Origin: Anisus vortex
Taxonomy: Eukaryota > Mollusca > Gastropoda > Planorbidae
Direction: 5' to 3'
NCBI GenBank assembly: GCA_949126835.1
Contig: OX421497.1
Coordinates: 44,166,226 to 44,230,225 of the forward strand
Length of the DNA: 64,000 bases
Within the stretch, counting starts at the first letter, position 1, and every line of letters begins with the position of its first letter. The position numbers were made by a program, and so were the translations under genes. Under the pieces are notes generated by a model that saw only the letters and a list, made by a program, of their open reading frames with translations, did no database searches and was not told where the DNA came from. Shown one piece after another: positions 22,001 through 34,299 of this stretch.

Positions 22001-25000
22001 GGAAAACATTGGCCCCCACCACACATTCCCCATCACACCATTTTGAAAGGTCTGTTGCTCCACTGTAAATGTGATCACATTGTTAATAGACCTCAGGAAA
22101 AAAAAGGAAGCGTGGGTGGAGAGAGTTTTGCATGTTGTCCAAGAAACAAATCTCTCAAGAATAGCAAAAGGCTGATGTGTTTATAAAAAGCTTATGACTG
22201 CACATAAACAAAAATTAAGCAATCTGCTTTTGTTTTTTAAGTTAATTGTACGCAAATGTGCTGAAATTTGTAGTTGTTAATGAAAGTTTTCAATGATAAT
22301 ATAAATATATATATTTTAGATCAAGAACACCTAAGCATTCGAGAAAATCCAGATCCCATTCACAGTCTAGATCACCAGGTAAAAGAAAAGACAGCACAGA
22401 CTCTGATAGGTGAGTAGGACTACATTATGGATCATAGCACTAACAACAAATTGAATTGCTAGTTATAAAAACAATATCTGTTGTGTGTGATTTTTCTATT
22501 GACTGAGCTTATGGGGATGTAGGCGGCACAGTGGCCGAACGGCAGATTGTTGGGCTTGTGCACCAAAGGTCCTGGGTTCAAATACTGGTGAAGGCTAGGA
22601 TTTGTTCCTGAGTCTAGAGGGTGTCCCTGAACGTACCCAGCTCTAATGGGTACCTGTCATTCGTTGGGGCAAAGTAAGGTGGCTGGGCATTATAATGGCA
22701 ACACAATCCTAGTATTCCGTGGCCACAGAAACTGGTGAAAGCTTCGTCATCAATTCTATGGATCAATTTTTATCATGGGATTACTTTTTCACTTTTCTTG
22801 CAGGAATGTGAATTTAGTAAAAATCTCTTGATCTGGTGTGAAATGTGTAGAAGCAAAAGTTTTTGTTTAATCATTGAGCTCACATCTTCTTGATGAGTAT
22901 GTTGCGATTGTCAAGTACGCACCATCTTGTAGAATAATGAATGTGTAAAATTGTTGAAGAAACTGTGTGGATTGTTGGTGTACATTGGTTGCACATGTAT
23001 TTTGAATTTGTAAAAAAACTTAAGATTTGTGTTTTTATCAATAAAACATCAAAAGGTAACTTTACACTCAACGTTAAGCTGCAAAATACAGTCTAGAGTC
23101 TAGACAGTCCATAGGACCATTTGCCTGCCATAATCTTACTTATCAACACTTTTCACTAGACACCAGTTCAGTGAATGGGATGCTCGTCGCTACAGTGATA
23201 CTTCCAGGCATCGGTCGAGGTCAAAAGAGTCCTCCTCTGAAAGACATAAGAAACGATCCAGGGAGAGATGTAGATCAACAGAAGGAGATCTGCAGATAGA
23301 TAAAGCTAAACTAAGGAGGATCGCTATGTAATTTCATTGGTTTCTGTTTTTTTAAATCAACATTTTATTAGCTATAATACCATCAATTATTTGCATTTTG
23401 TCTACCTTAATAATTGAAATAGTTCAACCATTTCACTTTTATTAGTGAATAATGATTTCTTAATATCATTAAGCTTCAGTTATTGAAACATTGCATGTGT
23501 CACTCAGTGAATTTGTGTCCTTACATTTTGAAGTGAGACTTAAAGCTTAGCGTTTGCCCTAACACTGTGATTGTTTCAGAGCGAATGCCTTACAGAACAT
23601 GAAGAGTGGACAAGGTCCGCTTGTTGACCTCACTGTGGTGAAGAGCGGAGGGAAATCTGTGGAGGAATTGACAGGTGAATGATAAACACATCTTTTGTAG
23701 TCTTAGCAGTCTTAGTATCTTATGATACCATTAATAACTCCATCGCTAAATTATCATTGCATGGTAAATTTCTTGACTCATTTTGGTTATCATATTTCTT
23801 TTTTTCAAATATTAATATCAAGATTTATCAGTATCAAGTTTTTTTGTTTAATTCTCATTTGTTGTTGCAGAGTTCTGTAAAAAGATTTCTGCCAAGAATA
23901 GAGCTAAAGAAGACAGTGATTCGGGTGAGAACAGCGACGACAATGACAACAAGATGCTGAGTGAGGATGAGGACAGGCTCATACACCACCCCTTCAAAGT
24001 CAAGGAGCAATCCACCAACATTATCATGAACATCCGGGTGAGACAGTCTGCCTGGGAAATAAAAATGACTTTTAAAAAACTGCTCACCTTCTTAAACAGT
24101 GCAGCCTTAATGATAGAAAATACATTTAATTTAACTATGATTATTTGATGTGACTTGGATTGTACATGAGAAGTATAATTGTGAACAGGTATAGATGAAT
24201 ATGTCAATAACTAATATGACATTGATGTTAATTAGTGAAGTGAAATATACGCTACAAGATTAAATTTCTTTAATTGAAGCGTTTTTAACCAATAGGCTAC
24301 AAAAAGCCCTTTTACATTTTACTTTTTTATGTTGCAAGAAACTTGCAAAGCTGGGCTTTTTAACATCTCTATTGTCTCCCCTTTTTGTTGTCTTCCCTTT
24401 TTGAACATCTTTTTTTATCTCTCCTTAAACCCTTTTTTTTTTACCTGAATTAGCATGCATATATAACATTGTTCTTATTAAATGTATGTGTGTGACTAAG
24501 AAGAGAAGTAAAAAAACAACAGCATAGAATTCAACTATGTGATATTTGGAGGTGGCACAAAGTCCTTTGATAATTAAGCTATTCTGCTGTCTGCAGAATG
24601 CAAAGCAACTTCCTGTTTTGACCCCGTCAGAAAAGCAAGCCCAGCAAGCAACGTTAAGACTAACATTTCCTGTCTCCAGTGGCTCACATCATCGCGCCAG
24701 TGAGTCTGAATGGGTACCTGTGGAAAAGCCTGTCCCTCCAACGCCCACCATTCAACCTCCGTCAACCCAGGTTTGTATTCATTGCTTATTTCATTAGGAA
24801 AACAAAATGTTTACTTGCAGTATACCTTATGATATGATTTAGTATCATTTATTTAGACTTGCATTTTTCTATTGCATGGTGCATGGTTAATATCATAAGA
24901 TCATGCATTTTTTAATCCAATTATTAATTGAATTAAAATAATTGACCCTCTTAACTGTCTTGTTTATTTTATTTAATAAACTTTTTATTTAATAAAAATG

Positions 25001-28000
25001 ACATATATTCTAATGCTAAGTTTTTTCATGTATGTTTAGGGTTCATAAGGTTTGGGAAAGTTTGTGAATTTTACTATAATGAACAGTGTGAAAAATACTT
25101 GTTTACATTTATTTTTAAAGTGAATGACCATATAGTTGAAAAGTCATCAATAAAACCCCCATCCCGTTTTTTTCTTTTTAAAAAGTACTTTAAAAAACAG
25201 CCCAAAACTTTATTTTCTTTGGACTGCCCATTTACACTGCTAATAATGATTACAATGCTAGTAAGGATTATGAAATTCCACGCACGTCTGTGAAAATTGG
25301 TTTGTGAATTTTTTTTTTGAAGTTTGGGAAAAGTTATTGAAAAAGTTCTGGAATTTTAAAATGATATCAGAGTAAGAACCCCTGAATGTTCACCTATTCT
25401 AAAGACAAATGTTTGTTTAGCTGCAAATGTTTCTCTCAGTGTATATCTATATAAAGTTGATGTTAAAGTCTGTTCATCTTTCCTCAGACAGTTAAGCCAG
25501 ACACTTCCTCCTTAAATCCAGTAAAAGCAGAAAGTATTTTCCCAGATGTGTCAGAGGGACAGGTTAGACATTTATCCCCACTCTTCTTTGTTGTAAGGTT
25601 ATAAATTTATGCCTTAATTTACCGGTAATAGTTTCTGTCTTAATGTTTACTAATAGGGTGTTTGCAATCACGTGACAAAAATCATGTGTTTTTTTTTACT
25701 TTGTGTAATGGTGTACAATGGCCGCTGTATTAATATAGTTTCATATAGGCTCAAGCTTTTTTTATTCATATTTTGTGTTTAAAATCATGACTAAAGTATT
25801 AATATGGATTTTATTAATTCTATATTAGATTAATAGACAAATGCGTCACTAAAATACTTAAGCTCCGCCCATTGCAAACGCTCTATTGAGTGTGTGTTAT
25901 ATTAGTAGTGTAAATAGTGTGAGTGAAATCTTTTATTCCTAAATTCATCATTAAAGAGTTGATAGTGAAAAAGCAAGAGTACAATTTTTTATTGTTTACA
26001 CAAAAATATCGAATTTATAATTCATTTAAAACGATTTCGTTAGCCTATAATTTAAAAAAATAATTCTGGAATGTCATTTTTCAAAAAAATGTGCAATTAT
26101 AAATTATTATATTCTTCATGTTTACTGTTTACCTGTTACTTTTATTTGTTTTGTTTTTTCTTTCCCTAGAAAATTGACATTAGTTCAATCATATCTGAAA
26201 GACTCCAGGCTGTCAGGAAGCTGCAGGAGAATCCTTATGATGTGCAGGCTCTCACCAAGATGCACAAAGTTCAAGAACAGGTGCATTTAAAATAATCTGT
26301 TTTTTTTTTTCTTGTGTGCAGAAGTCAAATTTGTAAAATTGAACAATTGCTAAATTTTCATTTATTTTTATTGTTCAGAACTGTAATTGTCGTCAAACAC
26401 GGCATTGCCTTCTGTGTGAAATAATACCTGGTAGGTTAAAAGCATTAACTGATTAACTACCTTGAGCCGCTGGGAGCACCAAAGCAATTTGTTCATTCCC
26501 TACCACAAGCTGCTGACATCTCCAAGTTTATTTTGCCGTGTTTAAAGCTAAATTTTTGCATTATTTTTTTAAATTTTGTTCCAAAATTTGCAGTTATCAA
26601 CAGGAAGTTTATTTACTAACCCGTTTTTTATTTCAAAGCGTATTTATGCTTAGTTTCTTTGGTAACTTTAGGTAAAAATAAGTGAAAAAAAAAAATGTCC
26701 TTTCCGTCTTAGGAAAATGTTTCGATTGATAAAGTTTTCTTGTATGTGTAAATACTACTCAATTAATTTCATTATGTTACTTTTCGGAAATACTTTATAA
26801 TAATTGTGGGTGAAAGCTATAAATTCATTAATGAGAACAAGAAATATGAGGTAAAGTGTCAATTTTTGAATGTTTCTGTCTAATTTTTCCTTAAAAACCA
26901 CATTTTAACCTATATTTGTGTCTAAAGCAACAAATAAAAGAACTTTTGATTATATTTATCCTATACAAAATTCATTTCCCTACAAAATGTTCAAATTGGG
27001 TTTAAAATCTATCAATAGATAAGAGAACAACACTCACATATGTACACACACCCGCATGCAAAAAAAAAAGTTTTTTTTACTGCTTTCAATTCAGTAGTTA
27101 ACCAGTTAACGGTAAAATACTTAGCCGAATGGCTATGTGTAGCCAAAATGTAGGTTGCACATTGATCGGTTGAATCAAAATGCAAGAATAGACTCCAACT
27201 AGAAATAAATGCAGTATGCATTCATGCTAATAAAAACAAGTTAAAAGGGGAGGTAACTCCTCCATGGTTGTTGATACTAAATTCTTCTTTTGTTTTGCAT
27301 TCTGCCAGGCTAGCAAGTGGGCTGTGTCCAAGCATTTACCTGGCCAGTTTATGGGCAGCACAGGCGCCCATGTGATGTCGCAGGAAGAACTCATCGGCGA
27401 TAAGAAGCATCAAGCCTGGGCAAGAAAGGTAAGAACACTGGAGTTATCTATTTCCCAACCCAGGCTAGTTGTCAATATATATACTGGAGTTATCTATTTC
27501 CAACCCAAGTTGGGTGTCAAAATGTATTGTCAATAACTCAATGAGTATTGGAAGCATAAATCCTATGACAATAAGTTTTAACTAGTATGGGCCTAGCTTT
27601 TGTGCGTATAAAATGAAAAAAAAACTCTTTAAAAATAAAATTTTTTTTTTTAAACTAATAGATTTCTAGGTTTTATATTTTTACAACTGCTCCTGATTAT
27701 TTTTTGTTTCACTTTATATTTATAATGTGCTGTGATGATTTACAATCAAATTATTTGTGTGTTTCATCAAAAAAGTAGTTGTTTTTTTTTCAAATATTTC
27801 AACTTTTTCAACAAATTAAGGCTTAATGTTATAAATTTTTTTACAATTATGAATCTAAAACTAATGCTACGAGACTAATTCTTATCTAGCTATTCCTAAG
27901 GGTTTAGCTTCGTGAGAATTCGCTCGATGACGTTTTTTGTTGTTTTCAGCTGGTAGTAAGCCATTTGCTTTCCATGTCTATTTTACAGGCTGCCTTTCAT

Positions 28001-31000
28001 CTGTCTCGCACATGGAGCATCGTTTGTGGAGCTTGACCCACATACCCCCACACTAGCTCACAGCCATCTGGCTCCTCGACTGGAATGACAGAAACATTTT
28101 AAAAAAAACTTCTGTAGTTTCACTCGCTGGGCCCGCTGATGGTATAAGCTAGTGTGGTGGTATGCGGAGAGCTCTCCATTTTTTTATTTAAAAAAAAAGA
28201 GCAAATCTTTTATGTTTTTTCAGGTGTATTTAAACTCTCTGAACTATGTTTTTGTTCAAAGAGCAAACGTTAAGGAAATGAAACTGTGTTATTATTTAGT
28301 TTACACTTAATTTTATTATGCCGGGGGGGGGGGAATAAAACAGACCTGTATAAGCTACAGAAATTTTTTTTTATAAACTACAATGAACATAAAGCTTTAG
28401 ATCTAATAATTATAATTTAATAAATGATTATTTTTTATTGAAGACTTTTAGGAAAGTAATTTTAAATAAATATTGTAATTGGATAAAAAAATAGGCAATT
28501 TTTTTTATTTGACAAAATGCTAAATTGCCTGGTGTTGCCCGTGGATTTACAATATTTTAAAAAAAAAGTAATATTAATTGAAACAACACATTTTTAGAAG
28601 AAAAAAAAGGTATAGACTAACTGGAGAATCCAACCAGGGTCGAACGCAGTCCAATATGTTATCCGCTCACCTAGTGAGGACATGTGTGTTAAGTCAAATT
28701 GAGAAGGTAAAATATGAGGCACTAAGGTCACATGTCTTTAAATAAACCAATTTGATGGGTTAAACACACACACACAGAGCTTTTTAAATATATAATATAT
28801 CGATGAAAAAGGCTGGTAGTTTTATTATTTTAATGATTCAGTGGTGCTATCATATTCCCTCTGTGTAGCGATAGTTTAGTTTGTGTGTGAAGGTTTACCC
28901 ATGATGACTCTTGTAGCTAATGGTCATCATGCAGGTGAAACCAACATGCATTTTTTTAAAATTAAAAGCTAATTACAGGTTTGCTAGGTCTTTAAAGAAT
29001 GTTGTGCTACAAAGGTGGCCCAAAGTGTGGGGCCCAGGGAACCAGGGTGAGTACCTACCTTGTCAAAAACACTCAGCTGGAAGTCTTTTGAATATTCAAG
29101 CTTATGCACTTTGATAAACAAGCCAGTTGATGAAATTTATTTTTAGAATTTTTACTTTTAGAATATACATTTTTTTAAATATTGTTTCATGTTGAAGGAA
29201 ATATGAGTGGGTTGAATAAAGCACTATGCAATAACTCAATTAAATTAAGATGAAATTTACACAATTGTTAAGAGACATTTTATCAAACACAAACTACAGA
29301 ATTTATGGATATGAAAAAAAACAACCAAAGTTTTATTTTTTAGTGAAATCAAATTTTTTTAACAACTGACCACAGTCAGCTGAGTGTTTGCAGGGTGGGG
29401 ACAAATTTATTTGTGCATTAAGAATGTCCTTAACCTCTTTTCCTCTAACAAACATTTTAAAGGTTGGCTCTAGAAACCCTTCAATTCTTTTTTATATTGA
29501 TTTTTAACCTGTCACAGTAAGTGTAGCTATAATAATATATAATAACATTCCGTTTTTTGGGGGGAGAACATAATTTAAAAAATTCTTCTGAAACGTGTTT
29601 ATGGAAAAAATGTAAATCTTTTTCTTTTTAATTCAATACTACCAGTGACCTTAAAAAAACTATTTAAAAAAAATCTTAACTTTGGCAGGTCAGAAGATAA
29701 ATTTAAAAATTCTTTTGAAAACTTTAAATGTTTAAATTTAGCTAGAATTTTTTTTTTTTGGTTATTTTTTTTTTTTTAAATTCAATTATATATATTGAAG
29801 ACTTATTTTTTTGTGTAAACAATCCTCGTTGCTTTTCAGCTTTACTTGTTTCCCCATTAATTCTGTTTTGACGCTCTGTGTGATCTTGTTGTACCCCTGG
29901 CAGACCCAGCTGATGCAAGCGGCCCCAGTGAATGGCGGCATCGGGATGTTTCTACTGCAGAAGATGGGCTGGAAGCAAGGGGAAGGGCTGGGTAAAAACA
30001 ATGAAGGCAGTAAAGAACCACTTCTTCTGGATGTCAAGATTGACAGGAAAGGTCAGCGTGGAGACTCTTTATTTTCTCATTCATTCTTAATCCACTTTTA
30101 GGTTTAAATGTGTTAACATTCAAATTTATCTCTATAGTCAGAGGACGAAAATACTATTTTTAATTTTAACCAAAAGAAAACTCATTTTAGTTTTATAATG
30201 TAATCTCGTCTGACTAAATTGATCCATATATAAGGCCAGTTCACCAGTTCCTGTGGTTACGGCTTACTTGCGCACTCAGTGACGGCCTTTTTATTGCCCC
30301 AACTAATCAGAGGGACACCCTCCAGGCCTGGGAACCTATCCTAGCCTTCACCAGGATTTGATCCAAGGACCTTCGATAACGGCAGCCAAATACACTGCTA
30401 CTTAGCCACCCTTTCCTCTTATAGTATTATAATTATAGCATAGATTTGTAAACTTTTAAAGTCGTGCTTCATAGTAGATTAAATACTGGAGGTGACCTAA
30501 CATGTAAGCAGTGCATCCACAACATTTGTTTTGGTACCATTTCTTTGTATGTACCAGAAAGTGGTTGAATGGGCTGTAAATCAGTAACGATCAGCTCAAT
30601 CCTGTTGAAACCTTTGCACATATAATATTGGGCCTAGTCATTTAGTAGACTCACTGCAACATAATCAGGCAGAGAACTGTTCCGGAGTTTAGCAGAGCCC
30701 ATTGGAAGCTGCAGAGAGTACATACTGCAATTAAAGTTTTAATAAAATAAAGTGTAAATTACAGATTTTGTTCAATTTATAGTAAATATAATTATTTTGT
30801 ATTTTTAATAGGTCCCTGGGAAGTACAAATATTAAGAAATATAATATCAATATTTTGTTATTTTTTTTAAAGTTTTTGAGTATGTGATTTGGATCATAAA
30901 AATTAAATTAAGTTTTGTAACCATACTTTTTTTATTTTTACTTGTGTGTATGAAAATAAATTTTGAAGTTTCCTTTCTCTTAGGTCTGACTGCTGCAGCA

Positions 31001-31756
31001 GAAAATCCCAAACAGAAAGCCCAGATGTCTCATGCGGCAAGAGCTAAAGATTTGTCTAGTAAGTCTTTTGTCGTCAAACTGTCTTACCTGGTCACATTTT
31101 TTACTTTTATTTCTTCATTATTCTCTTGTTGTGCCAACGGCTTCATTTAAAAATGAGATCGTTTTGCAACAACTATGAAAAAAAAAGGTTTTATCATTTG
31201 CCAAAATATTTTTCAGTTTAGCCTTATACTTTAAGCTCTTGTTGAAGATCTTAATATTTATAAACTTGTGCTGACATTGACTCACTTTCTATTTATGAAA
31301 ATGTGTTTAGACAAACATCCTGTATCAGCTTTAATGGAGTTGTGTAACAAAAGACGCTGGGGTCCACCCCTGTTTACAGTTGTTGAGGAAAGTGGACCAG
31401 ATCACAAAAAAACTTTTCTCTTTAAAGTAAGTACTGTAATTAACATGGCTATTTGCTCATAGAAAATGAATGATACAGTTTTCTATTAAAATAAATTTAA
31501 GTATATATATATATATTCACTCAGCTAGAAAAATTTTCTTTTACAATTAGGTTAAATAATATCAAACTTTTATTTAGACCAAAGGTCTAAGTTTATCATG
31601 AGGTTTTGTTTTTGTGGTCTCTAGGTTAAAATCAACAATGTTGAGTATCAGCCTGCGACTGCAAGTCTGAATAAGAAGACAGCCAAGGCCCAGTGTGCCG
31701 CTGTGTGCTTGCAAGAGATGGGGCTTCTGCCCCGTGATGCCAAAATCAACTACTAG
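19024..31756 (+). CDS. SON: SON-like protein (G-patch and dsRBD splicing cofactor)
   Basis: SON is a nuclear-speckle scaffold that binds DNA and RNA and supports splicing of transcripts with weak splice sites. Coding exons: 19024-19894, 21255-21582, 22320-22409, 23160-23327, 23580-23674, 23871-24037, 24597-24770, 25488-25562, 26170-26280, 27309-27428, 29904-30051, 30984-31058, 31311-31426, 31625-31756. All borders are GT/AG and all phases agree, giving 889 residues. SIVDELFKDFITKKFG (~residues 86-101) resembles the N-terminal motif of vertebrate SON. Residues ~291-480 are Lys/Arg/Ser-rich. Then come WVPVEK, GQFMGSTGAHV, the G-patch (MGWKQGEGLGKNNEGSKEP, ~755-773) and a dsRBD starting KHPVSALMELCNKRRW (~809). 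The long vertebrate repeat region is missing. The start follows an acceptor at 19014; an upstream Met is not excluded. A second in-phase donor exists at 19933. Confidence 0.95.
19971..20032. repeat. Short tandem duplication at start of SON intron 1
   Basis: CATTATTCCTCTATATTGGA followed by TATCAAATACT is present twice in direct succession, just beyond the alternative donor at 19933. Confidence 0.75.
20048..20326 (-). repeat. SINE-A in SON intron 1
   Basis: The minus strand shows the family head (box B GGGCTCAAATCC), GTGAAGGCTAGGG, TACCCAGCTCTGAG and the 3' CTGTGGCCACAGTAACTTATG. Part of the middle is duplicated (CAGGGAC... occurs twice). Confidence 0.8.
20327..20920. other. SON intron 1, middle
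   Basis: AT-rich unique-looking sequence; nothing coding or repetitive recognised. Confidence 0.4.
20921..21190 (+). repeat. SINE-A, full length, in SON intron 1
   Basis: Box A region (GTGTTCGAGCAGC), box B (GGGTTCAAATCC), TACCCAGCTCTGATGGATAC, TTGGGGTAAAGTAAAGG and the 3' block CTGTTTCACCGGCCCTATGA are all present. It is in gene orientation, ending 65 bp before exon 2. Confidence 0.88.
21591..22310. other. SON intron 2
   Basis: No repeat family or coding frame recognised. Confidence 0.4.
22522..22790 (+). repeat. SINE-A, full length, in SON intron 3
   Basis: The clearest box A of the set (GTGGCCGAACGGC), box B GGGTTCAAATAC, then TACCCAGCTCTAATGGGTAC and CGTGGCCACAGAAACTGG. The 3' end is somewhat diverged. 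Confidence 0.88.
25654..25885. mobile_element. TA-flanked MITE in SON intron 8
   Basis: Inverted ends TAGGGTGTTTGCAAT and ATTGCAAACGCTCTA (13 of 15 complementary) enclose about 230 bp of AT-rich sequence. The terminal TA could be the target duplication of a Tc1/mariner-type element or part of the ends. No coding capacity. Confidence 0.6.
26449..27105. mobile_element. Possible TTAA-flanked (piggyBac-like) element in SON intron 9
   Basis: TTAA at 26445-26448 and 27106-27109 bracket inverted ends CTGATTAACTAC and GTAGTTAACCAG (11 of 12). TTAA target sites are typical of piggyBac elements. No transposase frame is present. The inverted repeats are short, so chance is not excluded. Confidence 0.4.
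28030..28175. repeat. Long imperfect foldback in SON intron 10
   Basis: CATACCCCCACACTAGCT (28041-28058) pairs with AGCTAGTGTGGTGGTATG (28147-28164) with one mismatch. Pairing continues patchily inward (CCATC/GATGG, ACAGAA/TTCTGT) around an A-rich centre. The intron RNA would form a long hairpin. It could be a foldback MITE or a small-RNA precursor. Confidence 0.6.
28627..28690 (-). repeat. tRNA-like relic in SON intron 10
   Basis: The minus strand has a box-A-like CTAGGTGAGCGGATAA and a box-B-like GCGTTCGACCCTGG at tRNA spacing but no good acceptor stem. It is probably a SINE head or tRNA pseudogene. Confidence 0.3.
28700..29900. other. SON intron 10, distal part
   Basis: AT-rich with long A and T runs; a (CA)n run near 28766. 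Nothing coding recognised. Confidence 0.4.
30224..30417 (-). repeat. SINE-A fragment in SON intron 11
   Basis: The minus strand has box B (GGATCAAATCCTGGTGAAGG), CCTGGAGGGTGTCCCTCTGA and a shortened 3' block; the middle is partly deleted. Confidence 0.75.
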
Positions 31757-32570
31757 CCCTTCGTCCCCTCACCCCCACCTCAGTGAGTGACATGAAGTCG
31801 TGATGATGGGTTGAAGGATTCCACTGTTTGAGGCAATTGCTGCCAAAAAATAATGGCCGTTCCAGAGACAATGTACTGTTTACTATTCTGGAACTTTTGC
31901 AGCCTTTAACTTTGAAGTTTCTTAAATGTGTGATACAACTTATTACCTTAGAAGAACATACCGTCTAAGTCAAAACGTATTACAATTAGTCTCAAGACTG
32001 TGGTACATATCTAAACAGATGTAAAGTGAACACTTTTTACACATTCTTATCTGCAATTCTTTTGGTCCTAGGTAAAATAATTATCTGCTACAAAGCTAAG
32101 CTTTGCGTTTAAGATAAGATAAGATTGCTTTATTGATAAAAATAAATGGAATTGTGACTTTATAACATAAATTTTGTCTTTCAGCATACCGGCATTTAAA
32201 AAACTATATAAAAAAAACATTTATACTCAAACACAATAGACATTCACGCACACTATCATACCATTTATCATACAAGAAAAAAGTATCATTTAGGAGTCAG
32301 CTATTGAGCCATTGTATTTCCTGGCTGACTCGTGATTGTTTTAATCAAAACTTTAGTAGACAGTTTTTAATCCTTTGTTGCAGGCCCTGTTAAATCTTTT
32401 CTTTTTTGTAGTATTTATACAGAATGGTAATAGGCCGTAACTGAGAACCAAAACTTAAAGTATTAAAGTTACTGAAGAAGCATTGCACTTTATTTGTTAA
32501 TTGATTAACTAAACATTTACGTCTGCATGAAATATGTATTTATTGTAAGAGGGTAATAAAATATAATTTA
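31757..32570 (+). other. SON 3' untranslated region (approximate)
   Basis: Follows the TAG stop at 31754-31756. AATAAA-type signals lie at about 32142 and 32553; the latter is a reasonable transcript end. The true end is not determinable. Confidence 0.4.
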
Positions 32571-33690
32571 AGTTTCTTCAAGCTATAGTATTGTATTGTT
32601 TAAAGTTTTCTTTTAATCTCAATTTATAGTGATCATTCTTTTTTATTTTATTCTGCTTTTAGTTTATCAACTTGCACAAGATATCTATTTATGTTGAAAG
32701 TAAATTGTGTACATTGATACAATGAAATATGGCCTACAAAGTTGTATCATTCTCTCTTTCTATACAGCAAAAGCAAACATAACATATTTTGATTTGTCCA
32801 AACACGAGCCTGTACTTTGTCAGGTCCCATAACTCTTTATGTGACTATTGTTTTACACTAAATGGTTAAATTATAATTATGCATACATTTTGTTATTTAT
32901 TTTATGATGAATTCATGCAAAATTATATGTTCATTATTAAGTCTACATTGCATATTGAATTCATGTTTGAAATTGTCTTTAAAATTTCAATTAAAACATA
33001 TCTTGAAACAAACCAGTTCATTGTTTTGTGTTTTTTTATTTTAAATATTACAATCAGCCTTGATAACTTGATAGATACAATAATTGTATATATATGAATG
33101 AATTATTCATTTAATTTGTTTCATTACAGTTTTAGATTTAATGCCTTTAAAAAAATTGCTTTTGGATTACCGGTAATCAAAATAGATCTAGTTCGGTGAG
33201 CTTTTGGAATTTGATAGCAAGACAAAACGTAATTCGGATACTTTTTGCAGAATATAGCAACGTATGTTGCTAACCAAGGACCTTTTACCCAGCAATATTC
33301 CCATGTATAATTTCAAATTACTAAAACTATCAGAATTCAAAACCTGATCTTTTTTAACTGACTTTGGGCTTTATTTTTATCTAAATTTCTTTATGTCTAG
33401 AATGTATTTGTCTCTATTGACAAAAAAAATCATCTAAGTATCATCACACATTATGTGTTACAATAGACAGACCTTACGTCAGTACAGAGGTATTGGTTAT
33501 ATTAAGAAAATTACTTGAAAAAGAAATATTTAATAGACTTAGACTCAATATCAGTTTCACAATTTGTTTTTGTATAATAAAGAAGCTTTGCAGGTAGCAG
33601 AAGTCGAGCTGGGAAATAAGTCAGAACTATTAACCGAATTATAAAGTCTCTAAAGAATTCCGGACGAGCCGAAGCTCTAGTGTCCAGGAC
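32571..33690. other. Intergenic, AT-rich
   Basis: No protein-like frame or known repeat seen. Confidence 0.4.
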
Positions 33691-34210
33691 GTAACGCTTA
33701 GGTTTGAGCATAACTCTGTCCGAGCTCCAACCACGACACGCCTAAGGCGTGGCGTGCCGTGTAACAGGGAAGGATTCCACAGGCCAGCGACCGTTCACTG
33801 CGGTTCCCGTAAGGATCATTATCGTGGTGGCTCGCTCGTATTTCTGCATTGTTACCCGGTAGCACAAATCCTATAGGCCTACTATAGGCACATGCATCCA
33901 GGCACCGGGTGGTTTTCAAGACGGGGTTGCAGCGTCCATTGCTACCTCCCCACCGAGATTCGGTGGCCTCTCGGCAGTGCAATGAACCTCGGACCCGCTG
34001 CGGGGGCTGTCCCCCATGCTTTCGCCCGACGGTGTATTCTTAATGCCTATCGGCGGTTTACACTCTACGTCAGTCTTTGAGGCCCATGGGTACAGTAGTG
34101 GAACTAGTAACCAGAAGTATTTGCACTCAAAAGTATGCCTACATTTGCAGGCACCAAAGATCATAGATTACCAGCCTCCTTCAATCTTTCTGCCCATTTC
34201 GTAGCGTCGC
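33691..34210. other. GC-rich island of unknown origin
   Basis: Roughly half G+C in a region otherwise near one-third. Minus-strand frames look protein-like in patches but shift: ATTIMILTGTAVNGRWPVES, MLKPKRYVLDTRA and ERPPNLGGEVAMDAATPS. It is followed by two long G runs (34252-34268 and 34281-34293). It may be an old repeat or a transferred fragment; no family recognised. Confidence 0.35.
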
Positions 34211-34299
34211 CCACTAAGATCGTAAAGGGCATAATCAGACTCAATAATCAGCGGGGGGGGGGGGGGGGAGAAAACGATTGGGGGGGGGGGGGGTAATAT

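Noticed and set aside
33721..33930. Ribosomal DNA fragment
   Set aside because: AAGGATCATTA (like the 18S 3' end) and TTTTCAAGACGGGG (like 28S antisense) are present, but they imply opposite strands and the sequence between does not resemble rDNA.
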